Assembly: GCA_903789375.1 (NCBI GenBank)
Contig: CAIFEB010000016.1
Span: forward strand, 1 to 42,782
Source: an uncultured Eggerthellaceae bacterium
GTDB lineage: Bacteria; Actinomycetota; Coriobacteriia; Coriobacteriales; Eggerthellaceae
Reading direction: 5' to 3'
DNA: 42,782 nucleotides
Part shown: one piece after another, positions 9,683 to 16,602 of the stretch
Numbering within the stretch: position 1 is the first letter of the stretch
Layout: the number at the start of each line of letters is the position of its first letter
The notes under the pieces: generated by a model
Seen by the model: only the letters and a program-made list of their open reading frames with translations
Told to the model about the DNA's origin: nothing
The model's database searches: none
Translations under genes and position numbers: made by a program

Positions 9683-10050
9683 CCGATGTACCCCCTCTGA
9701 TTGGTTTCCGCCGGATGGCCGCGATGCCATCGCTTGAGCATTTCCGCCGGATGGCCGCGGGGCATTGGGCGGGCGTTTCCGCTGGATGGCCGGGGCGCCA
9801 TCGCATAAACATCTCCGCCGGACGGCCGCGCGCCATCGCATGAGCGTTTCAAGTGTACGCGCGACAGCGGGGCGCATGCCCACTCGCCGTGCGACGTTCT
9901 TCGGTTTTCGCACAGGCGGGCGCACCGGTCCGTCCGCGCGACGCACCTTAGTCTACTAGGAAAAATGTCCCACAAATCAACATGTAGGGACTATCCACGA
10001 TATGTTTCGAATTGACGGAAACGCCTGATGGGGCAATGGCCCCCACGTGC
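9683..10050. other. Intergenic region between LytTR gene and Pip/YhgE genes, 368 bp
   Basis: Holds the 36-bp repeat array in its left half. The right end (9955-10020) is relatively AT-rich and could carry a minus-strand promoter, but no clear -35/-10 pair was found. No further gene. Confidence 0.5.
9704..9850 (-). repeat. Four 35-36 bp palindromic direct repeats upstream of Pip/YhgE genes
   Basis: Units at 9704-9739, 9740-9774, 9775-9810 and 9811-9845, plus the first bases of a fifth. On the plus strand each begins RTYTCCGCYGGAYGGCC. Three units hold an inverted repeat such as GATGGC-cgcgat-GCCATC, so each could fold into a small hairpin. The array ends 21 bases before the GTG start at 9682 and may lie in the transcript leader. 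Confidence 0.7.
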
Positions 10051-10932
10051 TCAGCGCTGGTCGTCCGCGCGCTCTTCGGCTTCGCGCGCTCTCAGCAAAT
10101 CCAGAGCCGCGGCAACCTCGTCCATCCGTTTGCGCGGAATGGCGATGGTCTTCGCATCGGCCATGACGATCTCGTCGCGGCTCGCGCAAAGGATGTACGC
10201 ATAGTTGACCACGTAGCTGCGGTGCACGGTCACGAACCGGTCGTCGAGCTTCTCGCACACCTTTGAAAGGCCGATGTTCACCTCATACCCGCCCACGATC
10301 GTGCATATGTACGAATGCTTGCCGCGCGCCCCAGCCCACATGATCTCGTCGATGGGCACCATGACGGTCCCCTTCCCCGCCAGGGGAAAGCACACATAAC
10401 GGGGATAGCAGTCGAGTGCGTCGAGCGCCCAGTGCAGCTCATGAGATTCGGTCGCGGGACCAACCGGGAGCGCGTCCGTGCGCTCCCCCTCAGACGCGAT
10501 TGCGCCATACGTGTTGAAGACCTGGACCTCCGAGCTCAAGCCGGACAGCGCCGTCGGCATGGAGAGGTGGAAGAATCGCACGGACAACCGTCCGTCTTCC
10601 AATTCCCAGTCAGCCGAGCTGCGCTGCTGGTACAGGCGGCTGAAATCCCCCGCCACCGTGCGATAGCTCCCGACCACCGTGCACAGCGAGCCGTTGTTCG
10701 CCGCCACCTCGAAGCGGCCCTCGACGAGCCGACCCGCGTACTGAGGGCTCAGCGAGGCGAAAAAGCCCTGGGCAAGCGCCTTCTTCCCCCGTTTGAGTTC
10801 GTTACTGCCCACGTCGAACCACAAGACGTCCTCGCGGCACAGCTCAAGTAGTGCGCTGACGTCCTGATGCCATATGGCAGCGGCGGCGGCGCAGGAAAGC
10901 TCGACAGCCGTTTCGAGTTGATCGCGTTTCAC
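10051..10932 (-). CDS. NTF2/SnoaL-like sensor fused to LytTR DNA-binding domain
   Basis: A 293-residue putative one-component transcription regulator. Residues about 1-130 resemble the NTF2/SnoaL-like fold (IWHQDVSALLELCREDVLWFD, then a GKKAL segment), a cone-shaped domain that often binds small molecules. Residues about 190-285 are a LytTR domain (DEIMWAGARGKHSYI ... DRFVTVHRSYVVNYAYI ... IAIPRKRM). There is no receiver domain or membrane segment. The start is a GTG at 10932; an in-frame TGA 18 bases upstream rules out extension and no other early start exists. The ribosome site is weak (GGA about 7 bases away). It lies directly upstream of the Pip/YhgE pair in the same orientation, so it may control that pair (inference). 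Confidence 0.85.
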   Translation of the reverse strand: MKRDQLETAVELSCAAAAAIWHQDVSALLELCREDVLWFDVGSNELKRGKKALAQGFFASLSPQYAGRLVEGRFEVAANNGSLCTVVGSYRTVAGDFSRLYQQRSSADWELEDGRLSVRFFHLSMPTALSGLSSEVQVFNTYGAIASEGERTDALPVGPATESHELHWALDALDCYPRYVCFPLAGKGTVMVPIDEIMWAGARGKHSYICTIVGGYEVNIGLSKVCEKLDDRFVTVHRSYVVNYAYILCASRDEIVMADAKTIAIPRKRMDEVAAALDLLRAREAEERADDQR

Positions 10933-10982
10933 GTATGATCCGCACTTTCAAAAATCGAGAATCGGCTCGGAAAAGGCGGCTA

Positions 10983-10991
10983 CCCCCCCCC
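10983..10991 (-). repeat. G9 homopolymer in the leader of the LytTR gene
   Basis: Nine C on the plus strand, thus nine G in the presumed transcript, about 50 bases before the GTG start. Runs of this length are prone to slippage. It is outside the coding sequence. Confidence 0.7.
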
Positions 10992-11053
10992 GAGACCGAT
11001 TCCCCGATGCCCACGAGGACCCGCGAGGCATCGCTGCTTAAATTACGCGGACT

Positions 11054-11081
11054 ATTTTATATGACTGTTTCTATTCTTGAA
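11054..11081 (-). promoter_or_regulatory. Candidate promoter for the LytTR gene
   Basis: On the minus strand TTCAAG (11081-11076), a 16-bp spacer and TAAAAT (11059-11054), in the only AT-rich part of the gap. It would give a leader of roughly 115 bases containing the G9 run. Predicted by eye only. Confidence 0.35.
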
Positions 11082-11340
11082 TCCGGATGCGTTCGTTTTC
11101 ACAGTATTCCGTCGAGAAGTGAACCTCAGCGGCAAAACAAGCCCCCGAAATGCAGAATCCGACCGAAATGCGCCGAGGCGCTGGTCACCCGGGCGGCCAG
11201 CGCCCCATGGTTCACCCGCCTGCAAGGGGCGGGCGCACGTCCGTCGTTGCGCCGCAGCACGCCGCGGCAGCAACGCTCGATCAACCGCGCCGCAGCGCGC
11301 CCACAGGCCGAACGCGCCGCGGCGCACCGCAATAGCGTCG

Positions 11341-11724
11341 CTAGTCCTGCGGCACCTCGGCGACGACCTCGACCTCGACGAGCGCGCCGGCAGGCAGCCC
11401 CGCCACGCCCACGGCCGAACGCGCCGGACGCGCGTCGCCGAAGTGCTCGGCGTAAATGGCGTTGAACGCGGCGAAGTCCTCGATGTGCGCGAGGAAGCAC
11501 GTCGTCTTCACCACGTGGTCGAAATCCGTACCCGCGGCGGCGAGCAGCGCCTCGACGTTGCGCATCACCTGGTGCGCCTGCTCCTCCAGCGTGTCACCGC
11601 AGATCTTGCCGGTGGCCGGGTCGATGGCGATCTGACCCGAGGCAAACATAAGGCCGCCCGTGACCTTGGCCTGGGAATACGGCCCGATGGCGGCGGGGGC
11701 GTTGGGCGTGGAGATGGTCTTCAT
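11341..11724 (-). CDS. ridA: RidA family reactive intermediate deaminase
   Basis: A 127-residue protein of the YjgF/YER057c/UK114 family. Family members hydrolyse reactive enamine/imine intermediates such as 2-aminoacrylate and 2-aminocrotonate, released by PLP enzymes like threonine dehydratase. The sequence shows the full family profile: IGPYSQA near the start, MFASGQIAIDP, QVMRNVEALLAAAG, and the C-terminal RSAVGVAGLPAGALVEVEV, whose Arg binds the substrate carboxylate. The ATG at 11724 has AAAGGA six bases upstream. It is divergent from ilvA, whose product makes the RidA substrate, which supports the assignment. Confidence 0.95.
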   Translation of the reverse strand: MKTISTPNAPAAIGPYSQAKVTGGLMFASGQIAIDPATGKICGDTLEEQAHQVMRNVEALLAAAGTDFDHVVKTTCFLAHIEDFAAFNAIYAEHFGDARPARSAVGVAGLPAGALVEVEVVAEVPQD

Positions 11725-11926
11725 GATGGGTCCTTTCTTGCGCGGGCTCGCGTCGGCGCGCAGGCATCGCTTCGCGGCGCGGGCGCGCCGGACGACGTCG
11801 CGTCGGCACCGTGCAGCGTGTCGAAATATCGGCCTTGCAGCAGGTACGCGCTCGTCATGGTCTGTACACAGGAGTAGCATAGCCCTTGTCGCAAAAGACG
11901 GAACCTCCGACACAGAAGGATATGTC

Positions 11927-13147
11927 ATGCTCACATTGGAAGATTTCGAAGAGGCGTCCGAGCGGGTACGCGACGTCACCCTCGAGACGAAGCTGATCTA
12001 CAGTCCGTATTTCAGCGACCTGACGGGCAACAAGGTGTACCTCAAGCCCGAGAACCTCCAGCGCACGGGCGCCTACAAGGTGCGCGGCGCCTACTACAAG
12101 ATTTCGACGCTGACCCCCGAAGAGCGCGCAAAGGGCCTGATCACAGCTTCGGCCGGCAACCACGCCCAGGGCGTCGCCTACGCGGCCAAGCGCTACGGCG
12201 TGCCGGCGGTCATCGTCATGCCCACCACCACGCCCTACATCAAGGTGGAGCGCACGCGCGCGCTCGGCGCCAACGTGGTGCTGGCCGGCGACGTGTACGA
12301 CGAGGCGCACGAGGAAGCCGAGCGTCTGGCGGCCGAGCACGGCTACACCTTCATCCAGCCGTTCAACGACCCCGTTGTGGCGTGCGGCCAAGGCACCATC
12401 GCCGTGGAGATCGTGAAGGAGATGCCGCTCGTCGACTGCATCCTCGTGCCCATCGGCGGCGGCGGGCTGGCCTGCGGCGTTTCCACCTTCGCCAAGGAGT
12501 TCAACCCCAAGATCAAGGTCATCGGCGTGGAGCCGTCCGGAGCCGCCTGCATGAAGGCGTCGATCGAAGCCGGCCACGTGGTCAAGTTGCCGCACGTGAG
12601 CACCATCGCCGACGGCACCGCCGTGCAGGAGCCGGGTGACCTGGTGTTCCCGTACCTGCAGAAGAACCTCGACGACATCATCACCATCGACGACGACGAG
12701 CTCGTGGGCGCGTTCTTGGACATGGTGGAGAACCACAAGCTGATCGTGGAGAACTCGGGGCTTCTGTCCGTGGCGGCGCTCAAGCACCTGGATATGAAGG
12801 GCAAGCACGTGGTCAGCGTGCTGTCCGGCGGCAACATGGACGTCATCACCATGTCGTCGGTGGTGCAGCTGGGCCTTATCCAGCGCGACCGCGTGTTCAC
12901 CGTGTCGGTGCTGCTGCCCGACCGCCCCGGCGAGCTCGTGCGCGTGGCGCAGACCATCGCCGACGCGAACGGCAACGTCATCCGCCTGGAGCACAACCAG
13001 TTCGTGAGCGCCAACCGCAACGAGGCCGTGGAACTGCGCGTGACCATCGAGGCGTTCGGCACCGACCACAAGCACGCGATCGTCGAAGCGCTCGAGAAGG
13101 AGGGCCTGCGCCCGAAGATCGTCGCGCACAACGCGAGCCGCCTGTAG
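11927..13147 (+). CDS. ilvA: Threonine ammonia-lyase with C-terminal ACT domain
   Basis: PLP enzyme that deaminates L-threonine to 2-oxobutanoate, the entry to isoleucine synthesis or threonine catabolism. The 406-residue protein shows the PLP lysine K51 in TGAYKVRGA, SAGNHAQG at 75-82 and the phosphate-binding GGGGLACG near 177. An ACT domain at about 325-400 (VSVLLPDRPGELVRVAQ) suggests amino-acid feedback. The single, short regulatory domain resembles the 400-residue ilvA/tdcB-type enzymes rather than the 500-residue biosynthetic E. coli IlvA. ATG at 11927 follows AGAAGGA by 6 bases; an out-of-frame ATG at 11922 was not used. Divergent ridA lies 202 bp away. Confidence 0.95.
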   Translation: MLTLEDFEEASERVRDVTLETKLIYSPYFSDLTGNKVYLKPENLQRTGAYKVRGAYYKISTLTPEERAKGLITASAGNHAQGVAYAAKRYGVPAVIVMPTTTPYIKVERTRALGANVVLAGDVYDEAHEEAERLAAEHGYTFIQPFNDPVVACGQGTIAVEIVKEMPLVDCILVPIGGGGLACGVSTFAKEFNPKIKVIGVEPSGAACMKASIEAGHVVKLPHVSTIADGTAVQEPGDLVFPYLQKNLDDIITIDDDELVGAFLDMVENHKLIVENSGLLSVAALKHLDMKGKHVVSVLSGGNMDVITMSSVVQLGLIQRDRVFTVSVLLPDRPGELVRVAQTIADANGNVIRLEHNQFVSANRNEAVELRVTIEAFGTDHKHAIVEALEKEGLRPKIVAHNASRL

Positions 13148-13192
13148 CGGAACGCGGGGCGAAGCCGCCCAGGCAGATAAACCAAGCACAAC

Positions 13193-13230
13193 GAGGGGGC
13201 GCATGCCGCTGAGCGCGCGGCCCCTTTCGT
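13193..13230 (+). terminator. Likely terminator of ilvA
   Basis: AGGGG plus GCGC (13194-13202) pairs with GCGC and CCCCT (to 13225) as an imperfect stem, followed by TTTCGT. Located 46 bp after the ilvA stop. Confidence 0.5.
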
Positions 13231-13371
13231 ATTCCACATGCCTCTTCGGCAGTCAATGGACAGCGCGTCTGACACGTCCATGAAAAACGTTAATTGAGAC
13301 TCCGGCAAACGGTCGAATGCGGTTAGTATACGGTGAATCACACGGTGCATCGAACCATTGGGAGGAACCGA

Positions 13372-14712
13372 ATGCTAACCGAGCGTATGCTCTCGACCCT
13401 CATTCACGACATCACAGCCACGCACCTGCGGCTGCAACCGGTCCACGAAGACCATATTCCGCACGCCAAATCCAGCAAACCGACCCTGCTGTACGCCCAC
13501 GTGCCGTTCTGCGAACGCCTGTGCCCGTACTGCAGCTTCAACCGCTACCCCTTCCGCGAAGAGGTGGCGCGGCCGTACTTCGCCAGCATGCGCAAAGAGA
13601 TGAAGATGCTCAAGGACCTGGGCTACGACTTCGACAGCCTGTACATCGGCGGCGGCACGCCCACGATCATGCTCGACGAGCTGTGCGAGACGATTGACTA
13701 CGCGCGCGACCTGTTCAGCATCACCGACGTCGGAACCGAGACCAACCCCAACCACATCGTCCAGCCGTGGCTCGACAAGCTGCACGGCCGCGTGCAGCGC
13801 CTGTCCGTGGGCGTGCAGAGCTTCAACAACGACCTGCTCAAGCAGATGGACCGCTACGACAAGTACGGCGACGGCGAGACCATCTTCGAGAACATCGGCA
13901 TCGCGTCGGAGTACTTCGACTCGCTCAACGTGGACATGATCTTCAACTTCCCGTCCCAGACCGAGGAGATTCTGATCGACGACCTGGAGAAGATCGCCAC
14001 GTGCGGCTGCCGCCAGACCACGTTCTCGCCGCTGTACGTGTCCAACGCCACCATGCGCAAGATGCGCGAGACCTTGGGGCCCATGGATTGGAACCGCGAA
14101 TACCGGTTCTACCAGCTGATCGACGGCGTTCTGGCCGGCGGCAAGGACCCGATGTTCCGCCGCACCACGCTGTGGACGTTCACGCGCAACGGCGTTGACA
14201 CCGCGGCCAACGAAGGCGAGATCGACGAGTTCCAGGTGTCGAGCGAATCGTACCCCGCCGTGGGCAGCGGGTCGATTTCGTGCCTTGACGGCATGATGTA
14301 CGTCAACACGTTCAGCATCGACGAATACAACCAGGCGATCGCCGAAGGGCGCCAGCCGCTCATGGGCAAGACCCGCATGAGCGACCGCGACCTGATGCGC
14401 TACCGCTTCCTGCTGCAGCTGTACCAGCAGCGGTTCGACAAGAAGCAGTTCGAGCGCGACTTCGGCTGCAGCGTGGAGGTGGGCCTGCCCGCCGAGATGG
14501 CGTTCATGCGCATGAACAAGGCGTTCGCCACCGACGATGCCAACGAGCTGACGCTCACGCCGATGGGCCGCTACCTGACCGTGGTGATGTACCGCCAGTT
14601 CCTGAGCGGCATGAACAACCTGCGCGACCAGGCGCGCGCGGCGCTCACCGGCCCCGAGCACGAGCTGCTGTTCGGCGACGGCACGCCCGAGCACTGGCGC
14701 GAGGAGCAATAG
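13372..14712 (+). CDS. Radical SAM protein, coproporphyrinogen III oxidase (HemN/HemW) family
   Basis: A 446-residue radical SAM enzyme. The [4Fe-4S] motif is C47-x3-C51-x2-C54 (FCERLCPYCSF), followed by the SAM-binding GGGTPT at 93-98 and the family segment RLSVGVQSFNNDLLK. The HemN/HemW family includes oxygen-independent coproporphyrinogen oxidases, haem chaperones and methyltransferase-like members, so the exact reaction is open. No haem gene is near. The ATG at 13372 is chosen because GGAGGAA lies 5 bases upstream; a GTG at 13333 is in frame but lacks such a site. The gene stands alone between the ilvA and its own terminator hairpins. Confidence 0.88.
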   Translation: MLTERMLSTLIHDITATHLRLQPVHEDHIPHAKSSKPTLLYAHVPFCERLCPYCSFNRYPFREEVARPYFASMRKEMKMLKDLGYDFDSLYIGGGTPTIMLDELCETIDYARDLFSITDVGTETNPNHIVQPWLDKLHGRVQRLSVGVQSFNNDLLKQMDRYDKYGDGETIFENIGIASEYFDSLNVDMIFNFPSQTEEILIDDLEKIATCGCRQTTFSPLYVSNATMRKMRETLGPMDWNREYRFYQLIDGVLAGGKDPMFRRTTLWTFTRNGVDTAANEGEIDEFQVSSESYPAVGSGSISCLDGMMYVNTFSIDEYNQAIAEGRQPLMGKTRMSDRDLMRYRFLLQLYQQRFDKKQFERDFGCSVEVGLPAEMAFMRMNKAFATDDANELTLTPMGRYLTVVMYRQFLSGMNNLRDQARAALTGPEHELLFGDGTPEHWREEQ

Positions 14713-15054
14713 CGGCGCTGGCGCGGCAGCGGTGGACGAGCGGTCCTACGGCGGCGCGCGGGCGGCGACAAGGAGCGCCTCGGCGGTTGCGCAGCGGCGC
14801 GAGGGCGATGCAACGATAGCAAGCCAAGGCCAAGGCATATGCAACGAGCAAACGGCGATGCGGTTCGATCTTCGGGTCGGCCGCATCGCCGTTTTCGCTG
14901 AAAGCACGTTCGCGCTACAGGATGGCAACCGTTGCCACGTCGAAACCCGCCCGACCGGGCGCGCACGGTATGTTGGTGGCGAGATTACGCGACGGCACGC
15001 CACTCCCAGGCTTGCCGTCTTCCATGGGGGAAGCGATAGGCAGGAGCACCACCG
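14713..15054. other. Intergenic region, 342 bp, with terminator
   Basis: Holds the terminator at 14851-14895 and otherwise GC-rich sequence. A plus-strand promoter for the following nitroreductase is expected between 14896 and 15040 but none was clear. Confidence 0.5.
14851..14895 (+). terminator. Rho-independent terminator of the radical SAM gene
   Basis: AACGGCGATGCGG (14851-14863) and CCGCATCGCCGTT (14881-14893) form a 13-bp perfect stem with a 17-base loop, ending in TTTT. It lies 138 bp after the stop codon. Confidence 0.85.
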
Positions 15055-15771
15055 ATGAACACACTCGAAGCGATCGAATCGCGCCATTCCGTGCGCGACT
15101 ACACCGACGAACGCCTTTCCGATGCCGCCTGCGCGGCGCTGCAGCGCGAAATCGACCTGTGTAACGAGGAGGGCCACCTGCACATGCAGCTGGTCGTCGA
15201 CGAGCCGCAGGCGTTCACGAGCGGCCGCGCCCGCTACGGCAGCTTCTCCGGCGTGCGCAACTACGTCGCCGTCGTGGGCGAACACACGTCCGACCTGCAG
15301 GAACGCGCCGGCTATTACGGCGAGCGCCTGGTGCTGGCCGCGCAGAAGATGGGACTCAACACGTGCTGGGTGGCGCTCACGTTCAAGCGCGTGCCCGACG
15401 CGTTCTCCGTCGACAGCGGCGAGAAGCTCGTGTGTCTGATCACGGTGGGACACGGCACGACGTCCGGCGAACCGCACCGCATCAAGACGGCGCCCGAGGT
15501 GAGCAACTGGACCACGGCCAGCCCCGATTGGTTCAAAGCCGGCGTCACGGCGGCGCTGCTGGCGCCGACGGCCATGAACCAGCAGAGGTTCACGCTGACG
15601 CGCGAGGGCACCGTCGTCACGGCGAAGGCGGGCGTCGGATTCTACACGAAGCTCGACTTGGGCATCGTGAAGTACAACTTCGAGATTGCCGCGGGGCGCG
15701 AGAACTTCCGTTGGGCGTCCGACATCGCGCGTCCGAAGAACGCGAGCCGCTACACCGAGGTGAAGGCGTAG
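15055..15771 (+). CDS. Nitroreductase family protein (two-half type)
   Basis: A 238-residue FMN-dependent oxidoreductase of the nitroreductase superfamily. The N-terminus IESRHSVRDYTDERL is the FMN-binding signature. NTCWVAL in the middle is the dimer/flavin region, and AGVTAALLAPTAMNQQRF in the second half matches the tandem-like layout of the putative TM nitroreductase subgroup. The physiological substrate cannot be told. ATG at 15055 follows GGCAGGAG by about 9 bases. It converges with a second, unrelated-subgroup nitroreductase, the two sharing a strong terminator between them. Confidence 0.88.
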   Translation: MNTLEAIESRHSVRDYTDERLSDAACAALQREIDLCNEEGHLHMQLVVDEPQAFTSGRARYGSFSGVRNYVAVVGEHTSDLQERAGYYGERLVLAAQKMGLNTCWVALTFKRVPDAFSVDSGEKLVCLITVGHGTTSGEPHRIKTAPEVSNWTTASPDWFKAGVTAALLAPTAMNQQRFTLTREGTVVTAKAGVGFYTKLDLGIVKYNFEIAAGRENFRWASDIARPKNASRYTEVKA

Positions 15772-15824
15772 GGCGCCGCGGCGCGCTCATGCACGCCAGA
15801 GCTTCGAAGCACACGGTTGATTCC

Positions 15825-15871
15825 AGCGCCGGGCCGATGCGAGCAGTTCAGCATCGGCCCGGCGCTCTTTT
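15825..15871 (+). terminator. Strong Rho-independent terminator
   Basis: AGCGCCGGGCCGATGC (15825-15840) pairs perfectly over 16 bp with 15851-15866 across a 10-base loop and is followed by CTTTT. It is 53 bp after the plus-strand nitroreductase stop. On the minus strand the flanking bases give no T run, so it acts mainly for the plus strand. Confidence 0.92.
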
Positions 15872-16013
15872 ACGCCGCCAGCAGGCGCGCCATCGGCGTC
15901 GGGCCCAGCGCTGTGCGCGGCTCGCGATTTAGGCGGCGCGATTGTTCTCGCGCGCGTTTGAGACCCTCCAAGCGCCGCTCGCAGTGCCGCACGCCAGCAC
16001 CGCAGGTCGAGCG

Positions 16014-16538
16014 CTAGAACCGCTCGGCGTGGATGCGGTCGCGCTGCGTGCGGTCCCAGTCGCGCGGCGGAAACTCCTTTGCCGGCACGCCGAGCGCGAG
16101 CATTCCCTCCACGTGGTACGCGGAGGGAATGCCCAGGATGCGCCGCACGTTTTCCTGCGCGTCGTTCCCGTCGGCGTCCGCGCGCAGGCGAATCTGCACC
16201 CAGCAGGAGCCCAAGCCGCACTCCTCGGCTTCGAGCATCATGAACGCCAGCGCGACGCTCGCGTCCTCCGTCCACGCATCCGCCGCGCCGTCCTGCGCGA
16301 TGACCGCGATCGCCACAGCCGCACCGCTCACGTGCGCAGCTCCCGTCGCCTTGCTTTCCGCCAGCTGCGCCAGCGTGGCCGCATCGCGCACGCACACGAA
16401 CTCGAGCGGGCGGATGTTCTTGCTGCTCGGCGCCAGCAAACCCGCTGCCAGCACCCGATCGAGCGCCTCGCCGGGAATGGGCTCGCCGGTGTACGCCCGT
16501 ACGCTGCGCCGCCGCCTGATTGCCTCGAACACGTCCAT
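16014..16538 (-). CDS. Nitroreductase family protein
   Basis: A 174-residue single-domain nitroreductase: RRRRSVRAYTGEPIP at the N-terminus (FMN phosphate binding), GLLAPSSKNIRPLEFV, a central Ala/Val-rich segment, and CGLGSCWVQIRLRAD followed by LGIPSAYHVEGMLALGVPAKE, all standard family parts. Probably a homodimeric NAD(P)H flavin oxidoreductase; substrate unknown. ATG at 16538 has a perfect AGGAGG 6 bases upstream. It follows the DUF6020 gene by 64 bp and is the last gene of the U32-tyrS-DUF6020 minus-strand run. Confidence 0.9.
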   Translation of the reverse strand: MDVFEAIRRRRSVRAYTGEPIPGEALDRVLAAGLLAPSSKNIRPLEFVCVRDAATLAQLAESKATGAAHVSGAAVAIAVIAQDGAADAWTEDASVALAFMMLEAEECGLGSCWVQIRLRADADGNDAQENVRRILGIPSAYHVEGMLALGVPAKEFPPRDWDRTQRDRIHAERF

Positions 16539-16602
16539 GTTGCCTCCTGAATCCGCAGGTCCGCAGAGTCTACAAACCCGCATCCGCGCTTCGCCCGCCA
16601 GC

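Larger units (their letters stand above)
10933..11340. other. Intergenic region between LytTR gene and ridA, 408 bp
   Basis: Contains an AT-rich island at about 11036-11100 with a candidate minus-strand promoter, a C9 run at 10983-10991, and GC-rich sequence next to the ridA stop where an imperfect GCCGCGGCGCG/CGCGCTGCGGC hairpin (about 11294-11328) could act as a ridA terminator. No gene seen. Confidence 0.5.

Noticed and set aside
9704-9850. CRISPR array
   Set aside because: Adjacent units without constant spacers; the whole unit repeats with decay, and no cas gene is near. The same holds for the arrays at 39734 and 40200.
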